From contig CALINO010000008.1 in assembly GCA_938045295.1 (NCBI GenBank), positions 93,697 to 157,696 on the forward strand: a stretch of DNA of 64,000 nucleotides, written 5' to 3'. Shown here one piece after another: positions 1 to 10,659 of this stretch. The position numbers and the translations under genes are program-made. Every line of letters starts with the position of its first letter. The stretch's first letter is position 1. This DNA comes from an uncultured Arenicella sp. Lineage in GTDB: Bacteria; Pseudomonadota; Gammaproteobacteria; Arenicellales; Arenicellaceae. The notes under the pieces are model-generated. The model did no database searches and was not told the DNA's origin. It saw only the letters and a program-made list of their open reading frames with translations.

Positions 1-190
1 CGGATTTTAGAACGTCAATCAACTCGTCCATCTGCGCTGATTCGCCCTCTATGGCTTGAAGATAATAGCCTCGATTGTAAGTGATTACGCCGGTAACGCC
101 TCGAGCTTCATTATTCTTTCTCGACACATTTAAAATGTCCGGTAAACGGTGCACTTCCACCGCTTTACTGATGTATAGATATAATCGCAT
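1..190 (-). CDS. BLUF-domain (blue-light, FAD) protein, N-terminal part only (runs off window)
   Basis: Manual reverse-strand translation MRLYLYISKAVEVHRLPDILNVSRKNNEARGVTGVITYNRGYYLQAIEGESAQMDELIDVLKS; matches the BLUF pattern (YxS, NNxxxxxTGxxxY, FxQxxEG). Confidence 0.8.
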   Translation of the reverse strand, partial: MRLYLYISKAVEVHRLPDILNVSRKNNEARGVTGVITYNRGYYLQAIEGESAQMDELIDVLKS

Positions 191-560
191 AGGTTCCCCC
201 CCAGGTCTTAACGATTCAAATTGTACACGCCTTGTGTAATACAGCTCAGTAGAGCACGAGCAGCAATGAAGACAACACTGTTATAGATCAGCGAATGTGA
301 ATTATCAGCCAATAAAACGTGATATCCAATAACACTAGGCTAGCTTAAACAAGAGTATGGAAATGCGCTAAACGTTCAACCAAACAAACCATGTAATGAC
401 GTTTGCACAATTTACTTCCCCCGCATTTAAATTAGCACAAAAGAAAATATTATTTCAACACCAGACTATCAGTTAACATTAATTTACAATCTTCACATTT
501 GTGTAAGCCAATAATTTTAAAGGTATTTAACTCACACTGAGCACCTAAAACGGGAATTCC

Positions 561-782
561 CTACTCCGTTTCAAGCACCAAACAATAGTGTTCAGCATTA
601 AACTCAAAGGTATCACCACTCATCATTTTACGGCGCTTTCGCATTTCAAGCGCACCGTTGACGTTCACCAAACCTTCATCAATGACCATCTTGGCTTCGC
701 CGCCTGAGGCCACTAAGGCTTCAAACTTGAGCAGTTTATACAGCTCTACCGGCTCTCGGTTAATAAATATTTTGTTCATCAT
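561..782 (-). CDS. RNA-binding S4-domain protein, YbcJ-like
   Basis: ORF track; small S4-like protein with LVASGGEAKMVIDEGLVNVNGALEMRKRRKM. Confidence 0.8.
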   Translation of the reverse strand: MMNKIFINREPVELYKLLKFEALVASGGEAKMVIDEGLVNVNGALEMRKRRKMMSGDTFEFNAEHYCLVLETE

Positions 783-854
783 GAGAGTGTATCAAATTCG
801 AACTGGGCCACCAATTGGCAAAGCAACCCAGCTCTTGGTTTGTTACCTTAAAGG

Positions 855-2204
855 CTAATGCAGCTTAATTTTAGGGCGAATGATTTTAGAAATTCGACTT
901 AGCAGAATCACAAACGGCCCTTTCACATAACCATGAATGGCAAGCTGATGCATTCGATACAAAGACAAATACATAATTCGGGCAATTTTACCTTCGATAA
1001 ACATGGAACCTTTCATTAAGTTCCCCATTAAGCTGCCGACTGTTGAAAAACGTGCCAAGTTAACCAACGAGCCATAATCGGTATAGCTGAACTCCACCAG
1101 TTCTTTACCAACGAACTCATTAACAATATTTTTAGCCACCGTTGATGCCATTTGGTGAGCCGATTGCGCGCGCGGCGGCACCTTTTCACCATTTTCCATT
1201 TCAACATGGCAACAATCACCAATGGCGTAAATGGATTCATCGCTCACAGACTTGAGTGTTCGGTGGCATTCCACTTGGTTAATACGGTTAACCGAAAGCC
1301 CCACTTGAGCTAACCACGACTCGGCTTTTACACCCGCAGCCCACACCATCAAATCGGCCTCAATCAATTCATTGTCAGCAGTAATAAACCCGTCACTGTT
1401 AGCCTCAGTAATGCGGGTATCCGTTCTAACACGTACTCCGAGCTTTTCTAATTCAGCCGTGGCTGATTCAGAAATTCGCTCAGGTAATGCCGGCAAAATT
1501 CTAGGCCCAGCCTCAATCAGGTCAATTGTAAGCCCCGCGCTTGGAGTGGGCTTATCATCATAGACACTGACCACATCAACCACGTGATTCAATTCAGCCG
1601 ACAGTTCCACACCGGTAGCGCCGGCACCCACAATGGCTAATTTAATTTGACTGTCTTCAGTCGACGAAGCTTTCTTTAAAAATGTGTTCAATAATTTTTG
1701 CTGAAAACGCTGAGCTTGAATTTTTGAATCAAGCAATGAACAGTGCTCTTGTATTCCCGGGGTGCCAAAATCATTGCTCACACTACCAATAGCCAGCACC
1801 AAGGTGTCGTAACTTAGCTGCCGTTCTTGTACAACCACATTCTCTTCTTCATCAAGAATTGGTGCTAAGGTCAGAGTTTTAGAGTCACGATTTAAGTGGG
1901 TTAGACAACCCAACTGAAATTGATAATGGTGCCTCTTAGCGTGCGCGCGATACACCACACCGTCAATCTCTGTATCCAAAGACCCTGTCGCCACCTCATG
2001 CAGCAAAGGCTTCCAGATATGAACGCGGTGTTTATCGATAAGGGTAATTGTGGCTTTTTTCTTCTTACCCAGCTTTCCACCAAGTTTGGTTGCTAATTCC
2101 AGGCCGCCTGCGCCGCCGCCCACAATAACAATGTGTGGAATTTCATTGGTGTGCGGAATTACATTGGATGGAGTTTGATCACTCACTTCATTCGTAGTTT
2201 GCAT
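855..2204 (-). CDS. ndh: NAD(P)/FAD-dependent NADH dehydrogenase (NDH-2 type)
   Basis: GGGAGGLELATKLG Rossmann motif, second dinucleotide motif VGAGATGVELSAEL, C-terminal AIGDCC motif. Confidence 0.85.
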   Translation of the reverse strand: MQTTNEVSDQTPSNVIPHTNEIPHIVIVGGGAGGLELATKLGGKLGKKKKATITLIDKHRVHIWKPLLHEVATGSLDTEIDGVVYRAHAKRHHYQFQLGCLTHLNRDSKTLTLAPILDEEENVVVQERQLSYDTLVLAIGSVSNDFGTPGIQEHCSLLDSKIQAQRFQQKLLNTFLKKASSTEDSQIKLAIVGAGATGVELSAELNHVVDVVSVYDDKPTPSAGLTIDLIEAGPRILPALPERISESATAELEKLGVRVRTDTRITEANSDGFITADNELIEADLMVWAAGVKAESWLAQVGLSVNRINQVECHRTLKSVSDESIYAIGDCCHVEMENGEKVPPRAQSAHQMASTVAKNIVNEFVGKELVEFSYTDYGSLVNLARFSTVGSLMGNLMKGSMFIEGKIARIMYLSLYRMHQLAIHGYVKGPFVILLSRISKIIRPKIKLH

Positions 2205-2475
2205 TTCGATTTCCTAAAAGTTGTTTCAGATCAAGGCTCCATGTTCAATAAACATTGACCTCAAACAACCACCATATCCAACAGCCATCTCAAACAATTT
2301 CATGCCTTAACCGAGAAGACTAATCAAGCAGCGCGCGCACACTCGAGCTTGAGTATAACGATCACTACAGCACAGTGGAAATGACTTTTTCTTATTATTC
2401 ATATAACACCGGTTAACCGAACAAAGAAGCGTTCAAAGTACTTGTTTACTGCGCATTTCACTTTAAACTACCCGC

Positions 2476-4404
2476 ATGATTCAGTTTGAAAACTTAAGCA
2501 TTCGGCGCGGCGAAACTTTATTGTTTGATAAAGCCAGCTTTCAAATTCACCCAGGGCAAAAAGTAGGCCTTACTGGTGCAAATGGCTGCGGCAAATCAAG
2601 CTTATTCGCCATGCTGCGCAATGAGCTGGTTATTGATAAAGGCGACGTGAAAGTGCCACACGATTGGGTAATGGCACACGTGGCGCAAGAAGCCCCTGCA
2701 AACACTCGGCCAGCCATTGAGCATGTACTTGATGGCGATGCGGAGTGGCGTGAACTAGAACAAAAAGTGGACGATGCCGAGCACCCCAATTTTTTGAAGC
2801 ACCAAACTCGCTACGAAGAAATAGACGGCTATTCTGCACGCAGCCGAGCAGCGCAATTACTCAGTGGCTTGGGGTTTAAAAGCGAAGACATAGACAAACC
2901 TGCCAAAGAGTTTTCTGGCGGCTGGCGTGTGCGCCTTAATGTGGCCAAAGCCCTTATGTGCCGATCAGACCTGTTACTGCTGGACGAACCCACCAACCAT
3001 TTAGATTTAGACGCGGTGTTGTGGCTAGAACGCTGGCTGAGAAACTACTCAGGCACCTTGATTCTTATTGCCCATGATCGAGACTTTTTAGATACCTTAA
3101 CCACACACACACTGCATATTGAGAATCACAAAGCTCAACTGTACAAAGGCAATTATTCGGCGTTTGAAAAAATTCGCGCCGAGCAATTATCAAACCAGCA
3201 ATCGGCCTATGAAAAGCAGCAACGTGAAATTGCTCACATGCAAGAGTTTGTCACTCGCTTTCGCGCTAAAGCCACCAAGGCCACACAAGCTCAAAGCCGT
3301 TTAAAAGCACTGGAAAAAATGGAGCGCATTGCCCCTGCCCACGTTGATACGCCGTTTGACTTTGTGATTCCAACGCCTGAAAAGAACCCCAGCCCATTAT
3401 TGAGCCTGCACGACGCCAGCGTCGGTTATGCTGGTAACACCATTGTGGAGGGCGTTGAGTTTGCCATGTCTCCCGGAGACCGAGTTGGGCTGATTGGCCC
3501 TAATGGCGCGGGCAAGTCCACCGTTATAAAAATGCTGGCCGGAGAATTGAAGCTCTCTGCCGGTAACTACCACCGTTCAAAAGAAATCAACATAGGGTAT
3601 TTTGCTCAACATCAAATCGAGAAGCTGCAAATGGACCATACGCCGATGGAGCATATGCGTATTCTCGATGGCGACTGCAATAACGGGCTGGCCACTGAAA
3701 ACCAGTTACGCCGCTATTTAGGCAGCTTCGGTTTTACTGGCAACAAAGCCACCAGCAAAGTGGCGCCGTTTTCCGGTGGCGAGAAGTCACGCCTTGCCTT
3801 AGCGCTGTTATGCTATCAACGCCCCAATATCTTGCTGTTAGACGAACCCACCAACCACTTAGATTTAGAAATGCGGCAAGCGTTGGCGGTGGCATTGCAA
3901 GACTATTCCGGCGCCGTAGTTTTGGTGTCGCATGACCGCCACCTTTTGAAGATAAACTCCGACAAGCTCATTTTGGTGGCCAATGGCCGAGCCACAGAAT
4001 TTAAAGGCAGCGTTGATGACTACCCGAAATGGTTGGCCGAGCACAACCGTGGCGGCGGCAGCACGGAAAACAATACCGAGCAGGCAAGTGAAAAGCCTAA
4101 AAATACCGCCAGTGCTAAAAAGGAACAAAAACGCCTCGAAGCCGAACAACGCAAACAACTGCAACCATTAAGCAGCCGCATTAAACGAAGCGAACGCGTA
4201 ATGGAAAAACTGAGTGATCAAAAGTCAGACATCGAAACCCAACTGGCTGACCCAGACATTTACAACGAAGAAAACAAAGAAAAACTTAAACAACTATTAG
4301 CCGATCAAGCGTACATGCAAAAAGAATGGGATGACGCAGAAATGGAATGGCTTGAGGCCAGCGAACAACACGAAGAGCTTTCAAGGCAGCTCAAAAGTAA
4401 CTAA
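2476..4404 (+). CDS. ABC-F family ATPase (YheS-like)
   Basis: Two Walker A motifs (GANGCGKSS, GPNGAGKST), two ABC signatures (FSGGWRVRL, FSGGEKSRL), charged C-terminal coiled coil, no TM segments. Confidence 0.9.
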   Translation: MIQFENLSIRRGETLLFDKASFQIHPGQKVGLTGANGCGKSSLFAMLRNELVIDKGDVKVPHDWVMAHVAQEAPANTRPAIEHVLDGDAEWRELEQKVDDAEHPNFLKHQTRYEEIDGYSARSRAAQLLSGLGFKSEDIDKPAKEFSGGWRVRLNVAKALMCRSDLLLLDEPTNHLDLDAVLWLERWLRNYSGTLILIAHDRDFLDTLTTHTLHIENHKAQLYKGNYSAFEKIRAEQLSNQQSAYEKQQREIAHMQEFVTRFRAKATKATQAQSRLKALEKMERIAPAHVDTPFDFVIPTPEKNPSPLLSLHDASVGYAGNTIVEGVEFAMSPGDRVGLIGPNGAGKSTVIKMLAGELKLSAGNYHRSKEINIGYFAQHQIEKLQMDHTPMEHMRILDGDCNNGLATENQLRRYLGSFGFTGNKATSKVAPFSGGEKSRLALALLCYQRPNILLLDEPTNHLDLEMRQALAVALQDYSGAVVLVSHDRHLLKINSDKLILVANGRATEFKGSVDDYPKWLAEHNRGGGSTENNTEQASEKPKNTASAKKEQKRLEAEQRKQLQPLSSRIKRSERVMEKLSDQKSDIETQLADPDIYNEENKEKLKQLLADQAYMQKEWDDAEMEWLEASEQHEELSRQLKSN

Positions 4405-4456
4405 AATTACTTCGCCTATAATCCCCCCGAAATGTAAATACGGCCTTCATAAACAC

Positions 4457-5383
4457 TCATTTTTTGCTAAATATTCCATACTTAACGATCATTGAATCCA
4501 AATAATCAGTGTTTTCTGCAGGGTGCCTTAAAGTTTCAACTTTTGCTCCTTTAGAGGCAGAAATAGCGGCTATTCGCCCTTGTTTATTGAAGGTGAACCC
4601 TGGGTTATATAAGGACGCTATCGGGTCTTCATAAGCTTCTCGCGGAGAAATAATTTCCCACCCATTATTTCGAATCAGGTTTACAAGGTCGTCAATGAAC
4701 AATGCGGCTATTTCATTTTCATGCAAAAGTAAAATATGCTTTGGAGATCTCCCCAAATGTTCTATAGCCATGCGATCATAAAACTCAATGGCGCTCCAAA
4801 GTACATCTAAATATAATTTTTTTAACTTTTCGAAGTCTATATTTAAATCATTGTTTGATGCCTCTATAAGTTTACTATTCAAATACCAGTCATAATTATC
4901 TACAGTTACATATCCAATTTTATAATCAAGTTCATTTAACCCTTTTTGAATGATAGCTCGATCCGAGCTATTTTCACCATAATGAAGAAAAGGGAATCTA
5001 TGCAGTTTTTCTTGATTGTCGAGTTCTGACATCAATAAGTGCGATTTGTAGAAATCTAATAGATATTCGTTAGGCTCTACTTTATTGGCTGACCTATGAG
5101 AATGGCTATGATTGCCAAGGGAAAATCCGGCATCTGTATATTTATGAAGCCTTCGCACCGACGCGTCATCTTTTATATTTGATGTTGTAACATAGAATAT
5201 CGCTGAATTTACATTAGAGCTCTTAAGCGCCTTAATTAGTAAATCTGTTTTTTCTTCTGAAGTCATGAGTCCGCCACTACCTAAGGGCGCATCATCAAAT
5301 GAGAGAGCGATTTGGCCTGCGCCAGACTCTCGGCTGTATAGAGTTGAGGTTATTATCGTAAACAGTATTATGATTTTAATCAT
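4457..5383 (-). CDS. Polysaccharide deacetylase family protein, exported
   Basis: N-terminal hydrophobic signal, ALSFDDAP near the N-terminus and SLGNHSHSH motif. Confidence 0.75.
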   Translation of the reverse strand: MIKIIILFTIITSTLYSRESGAGQIALSFDDAPLGSGGLMTSEEKTDLLIKALKSSNVNSAIFYVTTSNIKDDASVRRLHKYTDAGFSLGNHSHSHRSANKVEPNEYLLDFYKSHLLMSELDNQEKLHRFPFLHYGENSSDRAIIQKGLNELDYKIGYVTVDNYDWYLNSKLIEASNNDLNIDFEKLKKLYLDVLWSAIEFYDRMAIEHLGRSPKHILLLHENEIAALFIDDLVNLIRNNGWEIISPREAYEDPIASLYNPGFTFNKQGRIAAISASKGAKVETLRHPAENTDYLDSMIVKYGIFSKK

Positions 5384-5761
5384 TTTATTGACCTTTAGTT
5401 ATTAGAAATTAGGGGTCAAATCTTTTAATAATAAAAATTAACTAACTTTATTTTCGCCCATTCGATTGTTTTGCTTAGCTATGTTACGAGCTATACATTA
5501 AGTATAAGAAATACCTCAATTGTGAATATGAGGTTTGTGTGTGATTTGTGTGAGTTTTAGCTTAGGGCGTGTTGACTGGAGATGCTGTCGAGGACGAATT
5601 CTAAAACTATCTAAAGTACCGTTCAAACAATGGCGACACACGAGTCGCCAACCGAATTACTAAGCTGGTGAAAGGCCTTGATAGCCTTAAAAATGACAAT
5701 TAAAGCAGGCTATGAACAAGCCAGGACCTATAAAGAGTTGGATCTCATTCATACAATTAAT

Positions 5762-5795
5762 AAAGGCTCACCATAATAATCTATGGTGAGCCTTT
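5762..5795. terminator. Strong 14-bp stem-loop between convergent/tail regions (AAAGGCTCACCATA-N6-TATGGTGAGCCTTT)
   Basis: Perfect inverted repeat read directly; lies 3' of the TonB-receptor gene (minus strand). Confidence 0.75.
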
Positions 5796-5846
5796 GTTAA
5801 ATTCACCTATTCATGGTGAGCTCTCGCCCACCATGAAGTGTAGAGG

Positions 5847-8654
5847 TTAGAAACTTCCTCGAATACCAACGGCATAACGCGGGCCACTACTTGAAGCCCG
5901 AATCAATTGTCGGCTTGAGCGCCCATGACTGCGAGTTGTTTCATCAGTGATATTCAAGCCCTCGATAAATACGCTAAAGTTATCTGAGATGTCGTAGCTA
6001 GCTGAAAAGTCGATCTGACTATATTCTTCAGTGAACACAGGCTCAATCTCATTTGAAAGCAAGAACTCATCGCGCCAGTTATAAGCGACCCTAATTTGGT
6101 ATGGCCCGTTTTCATAAAAGCCAACCAGATTAGCAGAGTCACTTAAACCCGTCAGTGGTGCGGGATCTTGCTCATCAAAATTATTGAGATCAAACTCAAT
6201 ATCGCCATCCGTATACGTGTAGTTAGCGATAACCCCAAAGCCATTCTCGAAAACATGTTGCAATGCTAACTCTGCTCCACTCACATTTCCTGTTTCATCA
6301 GAATTAGACAATCGCGAGAACTCGAAAATAATTTCCGGATCACCAGCAACACCAAAGCAGTTTACGCCAGGACAGCCCGCTCGCGGTGTACCAGCAGCAG
6401 GGCTAGTCAATGGGTTTCCATTCACATCTGGGAACGTAGTATCGAACATTTCATTGATAGTAAAGGCACTTACATCTTTGCTAAATAGACCTAACGAGGC
6501 ATAGCTTCCTGGCTTGTAGTACCACTCAAGAGAGAGATCGATACTCTCGGCGAGAGCTGGCTGTAGGCCGGCATTACCCTGATCAGCCGTAAACGTGCCA
6601 GCACCTGGAACAGCACTTGGTCTCAATGGTCCAAAGCGTGTGGTTGGCGTTAATGCACCGATATTTGAACGAGTGATTGTTTCGCTATACGAAGCACGTG
6701 CAACCAAACTATCAGAAATATCCAGTTTAAAGTCGACACTAGGCAATACAAAATCATAAGAATCTTCAAGAGTCTCAAAAACTAAGCCTTCAGCACGAAT
6801 CAAGTCAATTTGTGCTTCATTACCCAAACGCGTTCGAGCAATTGGCTCTGTTCCGGACTGAGAAAAAACATCAGTTTCTTCATAACGAACACCTAAATTA
6901 ATGCTTAAAGGCATATCGCTAATTTCTGTTTCTATGGCTGCTGACAAGAATAACGAAGTCGTTTCTTCTTCGACTTTCTCAAGTGACGGTGTTGGTCTAC
7001 CAAAAAAACCAGCGTCCGTTGCCAAACTGACCGCATTGCGGACATCATAGCTATACAATCGCTGGTGTATGTTAGGGCCAGCACCACTAAAATCGCTAAA
7101 AGCGCTGCCTCTATCTACAGTCGTGATACCCACCGGGGCATTATCAAAATCTGTAATGAAGAAGAAATTAAAGGTAGTCGCAGCATCATAGGTATAGTCC
7201 TGCTTAGATGCACCAAAAGTTAAATTGGTCAAACCTTTATCGGTGTCAAAATCATATTTACCAACCAACTTAACTTCTTCTATCTCGTTCTTAACCTGTC
7301 GACCACGTTGAACAGCAATATCCGAGAGGAGTAAGCTGGTATCGAAAACATCAAATGAAGCACCGTAGTTAATCGCTGGAATATCGCCATCATTAAAATC
7401 TAGGCTTAAGAAATCAACATTCGGCGTTCTGAAATTTATTACATTTTCAGCAATTTGACCGTCAGGCTGTGACTCTGAAACAGAATTATGTGCGTCTAGA
7501 TTAAAGCTAAGTCTATCATTTACAGCCCAATCTACGTTGATGCCAAATGAATCATTTTCGGTAGAAAGGTCTTGTGCCCAGCCAAACGCATCCAAGTCAA
7601 TGTTATTACCATTATCTCGAAGGTTTACCAAACCATTTTCATCTGACACACCGCTACGCTGCCCGTCAAAGCCGAACCAAAAGCCGGTTGAATTACGATC
7701 AGATACCTCATCATAACGAGATAAATTGTAATCCAAATCAATTTGAATATTGTCAGTTGGTGCATATTGCAGAACAAACTGGCCATTGACTCGTTCGCGC
7801 TCAACATCTTGAGTTTCAAATTGAAGATTTCGTATCAAATATAAATTGCCATCAGGGTTTCTATTTCGACTGGTATCAATTCCGGCTTCAACTTGACCAT
7901 TTACCGCATTTTGGTACGGGTCTGGGTCGGGATATACCGACTCTAAACGACTGTCTCGGGCTGAATAAGATAAACCAGCCAGCAATCCAAGTTTGTTGTT
8001 TGCAAACTTGTTACTTAAAATCATTGAAACATCTGGCGTATAGTCAGAACCATTTACATTGGTTGAGTCAACTGCCGCTTTGGCATTTACCACTGCTTTG
8101 AAACCATCATAGTCAAATGGTTTTGCTGTGCGAATATTAACCGTAGACCCAATTCCTCCTGTAGGAAGGTCAGCGCGGCCAGTTTTATAAACCTCTACCG
8201 CGGCAATGCTCGAAGAGCCCAATTCACTGAAATTAAAACTTCGAGTAAGTGCGTCAGAATTAAAGGCTACTGAAGTAGGCATCGAGCGACCATTTAGAGT
8301 CACTAAATTAAATCGAGGGCCAAAGCCACGAACCGTAATTTGATTACCTTCATTATTGCTTCGATCAATGGAAACACCGGTGATGCGCTGCAACGATTCA
8401 GCTAAATTGGAGTCAGGGAATTTACCAATATCTTCTGCTGAAATAGCATCAACGACACCTTTACCACTTCGCTTTATATCAGAAGCTCGCTCTAACGAGC
8501 TTCGAATTCCAGTAACAACAATTTCTTCTAAATCGCCTTGCGCATAAGAACTTTGTGGTGTCATACCAACCATGGCCGCTGCAACAGCCGATAGTGCGAA
8601 TGAATTAATACTAAGTCGAGACTTAGCCATGCTAGGTTTTTTTCTCTTCTGCAT
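5847..8654 (-). CDS. TonB-dependent receptor
   Basis: ORF track 5847..8747; likely start MQKRKKPSM at 8654. Plug motif LEEIVVTGIRSSLERASDIKRSGKGVVDAISAEDIGKFPDSNLAESLQRITGVSIDR; C-terminal aromatic barrel end (YAVGIRGSF). Confidence 0.93.
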   Translation of the reverse strand: MQKRKKPSMAKSRLSINSFALSAVAAAMVGMTPQSSYAQGDLEEIVVTGIRSSLERASDIKRSGKGVVDAISAEDIGKFPDSNLAESLQRITGVSIDRSNNEGNQITVRGFGPRFNLVTLNGRSMPTSVAFNSDALTRSFNFSELGSSSIAAVEVYKTGRADLPTGGIGSTVNIRTAKPFDYDGFKAVVNAKAAVDSTNVNGSDYTPDVSMILSNKFANNKLGLLAGLSYSARDSRLESVYPDPDPYQNAVNGQVEAGIDTSRNRNPDGNLYLIRNLQFETQDVERERVNGQFVLQYAPTDNIQIDLDYNLSRYDEVSDRNSTGFWFGFDGQRSGVSDENGLVNLRDNGNNIDLDAFGWAQDLSTENDSFGINVDWAVNDRLSFNLDAHNSVSESQPDGQIAENVINFRTPNVDFLSLDFNDGDIPAINYGASFDVFDTSLLLSDIAVQRGRQVKNEIEEVKLVGKYDFDTDKGLTNLTFGASKQDYTYDAATTFNFFFITDFDNAPVGITTVDRGSAFSDFSGAGPNIHQRLYSYDVRNAVSLATDAGFFGRPTPSLEKVEEETTSLFLSAAIETEISDMPLSINLGVRYEETDVFSQSGTEPIARTRLGNEAQIDLIRAEGLVFETLEDSYDFVLPSVDFKLDISDSLVARASYSETITRSNIGALTPTTRFGPLRPSAVPGAGTFTADQGNAGLQPALAESIDLSLEWYYKPGSYASLGLFSKDVSAFTINEMFDTTFPDVNGNPLTSPAAGTPRAGCPGVNCFGVAGDPEIIFEFSRLSNSDETGNVSGAELALQHVFENGFGVIANYTYTDGDIEFDLNNFDEQDPAPLTGLSDSANLVGFYENGPYQIRVAYNWRDEFLLSNEIEPVFTEEYSQIDFSASYDISDNFSVFIEGLNITDETTRSHGRSSRQLIRASSSGPRYAVGIRGSF

Positions 8655-8696
8655 TATCGTAATTCTCCTAAATTTGATAATTATTTTTATTTTTTT

Positions 8697-8708
8697 GAAA
8701 ACGTTTTC
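8697..8708. promoter_or_regulatory. Palindromic LacI/GalR-type operator-like site GAAAACGTTTTC upstream of the TonB receptor
   Basis: 12-bp perfect palindrome with central CG, 43 nt upstream of the proposed ATG. Confidence 0.5.
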
Positions 8709-8970
8709 CAAAACATACGGAAACCTAACAGACTTTATATGCTTCACGACTGTTATAACCCCCGCGAATGCATGATATAAGCATCAAAAAAATAAAACAA
8801 CAGATTGTCCACAATTAACTGTATACACAAGTAGATGACACCTACTTGCTTTAAAATACGTCACAAATCAGGAGCCTTAAGCAAACTAAAAGATTGAAAT
8901 TATCACGCCTGCGGAATAGTTAAATCAGCGTATAATAATATTAAGGTCGCACCTTTGAGACGTATACGTT

Positions 8971-9822
8971 ATGACTAACATCGATAATATCGCTATAATT
9001 GGCAATGGAAATTTAGGTCATGGCCTCGCAAGAGCATTTGAACTGCAACGGTTTAGAGTTAGTTTGATTGGCCGTAACAATACTGAGCAACTCAACGCCG
9101 TTAGCCGCTCAGATCTAATTTTTATCACAACACAAGATGCCAGTATTGAGGCTGTTTGTGAGCATATAGCGCCTGCGTTGCAGGCAGGCAGTATTGTGGC
9201 GCATTGTTCTGCGTCTCTGGGCACTGACGTGCTTAGCGCCGCTCAACAGGCTAATTGCAATGTAGCCTCTACTCACCCGTTAAATACCTTTCCGAATATT
9301 CAAGCGTCTATCGAATTACTAACTCGGCCTGACCATAACAGCTATTGCTATATAACGACTGGTAATAGTACGGCCGATAAGAGTACGGCTAATACTCTGA
9401 GCATGCTGTTTGAAAGAATAGGCTTTACGACTGGCTATTTAGAAGAAGATGCCAAAACGGCTTATCACGCGGCTTGCGTTTTCGCTTGTAATTATCTCAC
9501 CAGCATTGCTGAAATGAGTTTACAAAGCGCTGAAATGGCTGGGCTTGATCGTGATCATTTTTGGGCTGCAATACAACCTTTATTACAGGCCACTTTGAAC
9601 AACATTTCCGAACACGGAACAGCACAAGCGTTAAGTGGACCCATTGCTCGTGGTGATGTTGCAACTGTAGAAAAGCATCTAGACACACTTAAAGAATCGA
9701 ACAGTGACTTACAGCATTTTTATGCTTTACTTGGCCAACACGCATTAACATTAGCTAAAAAACGCGACAATTTTAATGAAAACACGCTAGAAGAATTAAT
9801 CAATACGTTAAAAAGCACCTAA
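8971..9822 (+). CDS. Rossmann-like / DUF2520 domain protein (NADP-binding oxidoreductase-like)
   Basis: N-terminal IAIIGNGNLGHGLARAF and C-terminal helical DUF2520-like region. Confidence 0.75.
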   Translation: MTNIDNIAIIGNGNLGHGLARAFELQRFRVSLIGRNNTEQLNAVSRSDLIFITTQDASIEAVCEHIAPALQAGSIVAHCSASLGTDVLSAAQQANCNVASTHPLNTFPNIQASIELLTRPDHNSYCYITTGNSTADKSTANTLSMLFERIGFTTGYLEEDAKTAYHAACVFACNYLTSIAEMSLQSAEMAGLDRDHFWAAIQPLLQATLNNISEHGTAQALSGPIARGDVATVEKHLDTLKESNSDLQHFYALLGQHALTLAKKRDNFNENTLEELINTLKST

Positions 9823-9860
9823 CCAACACCAAGATACATTGCGATTTAAGGAAAACAGCC

Positions 9861-10577
9861 ATGATAAAACTCTATACCTTTGGCCCGGCCTTCAACTTGC
9901 CAGACCCCAGCCCTTTTGTTACTAAAGTCGATTTAACGCTAAAAGTGTCAGGGCTTGACTATGAAGCAGTCGCTGACGTGAACAACCTACAAAAAGCGCC
10001 AAAGGGAAAGTTGCCATACATTGATGATCATGGCCAAGTGATCGCTGACTCTGTTTTTATCAGCGAACACCTAAAACAAAAGCATAATATTGACCTTGAT
10101 GGCTGGCTCACCCCAGAACAAGCCGCAATCACTCAACTGGTTAATAAATCATTGGATGAAAACCATTACTGGGTTGTAGTGTATTCACGCTGGGTGGATG
10201 ACGCGGTGTGGCCTATTGTAAGAGATAATTTTTTTGGATCACTGCCCTTTCCACTCAAACACATCGTACCTAAAGTGGCTAGAAAGAAAGTCATGGCTAA
10301 TATTATGGGGCATGGTTTAGGCAAACACAGCAAAGATGAAATTATTCAAATTGCCCACCACAGTTGGCAAAGCTTATCTACGCTACTGGGTGAAAAGCCC
10401 TTTTTCTTTGGCGACCATATTAGCTCACTAGATGTGAATGCCTTCGCAAATTTAAGCGCTTTCACTTTAGCCAAATTAGACACTGATTTTGCAAATGAGA
10501 TTCAGCGTTATCCGAACTTAATCGAGTTCACGAAACGAATAGCACAACAATATTACCCTGACGAAATAGATATGTAA
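9861..10577 (+). CDS. Glutathione S-transferase family protein
   Basis: N-terminal thioredoxin-like part (KLYTFGPAFNLPDPSPFVTKVDLTLK...GKLPYIDDHGQVIADSVFISEHL) with C-terminal helical domain. Confidence 0.75.
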   Translation: MIKLYTFGPAFNLPDPSPFVTKVDLTLKVSGLDYEAVADVNNLQKAPKGKLPYIDDHGQVIADSVFISEHLKQKHNIDLDGWLTPEQAAITQLVNKSLDENHYWVVVYSRWVDDAVWPIVRDNFFGSLPFPLKHIVPKVARKKVMANIMGHGLGKHSKDEIIQIAHHSWQSLSTLLGEKPFFFGDHISSLDVNAFANLSAFTLAKLDTDFANEIQRYPNLIEFTKRIAQQYYPDEIDM

Positions 10578-10659
10578 TATTCACGTAAATACGCAGATCT
10601 ATAGATTAAGAACAAACCTTACTACCTTTACTACCCTGACCCCTAAAGGAGGCCTTATT

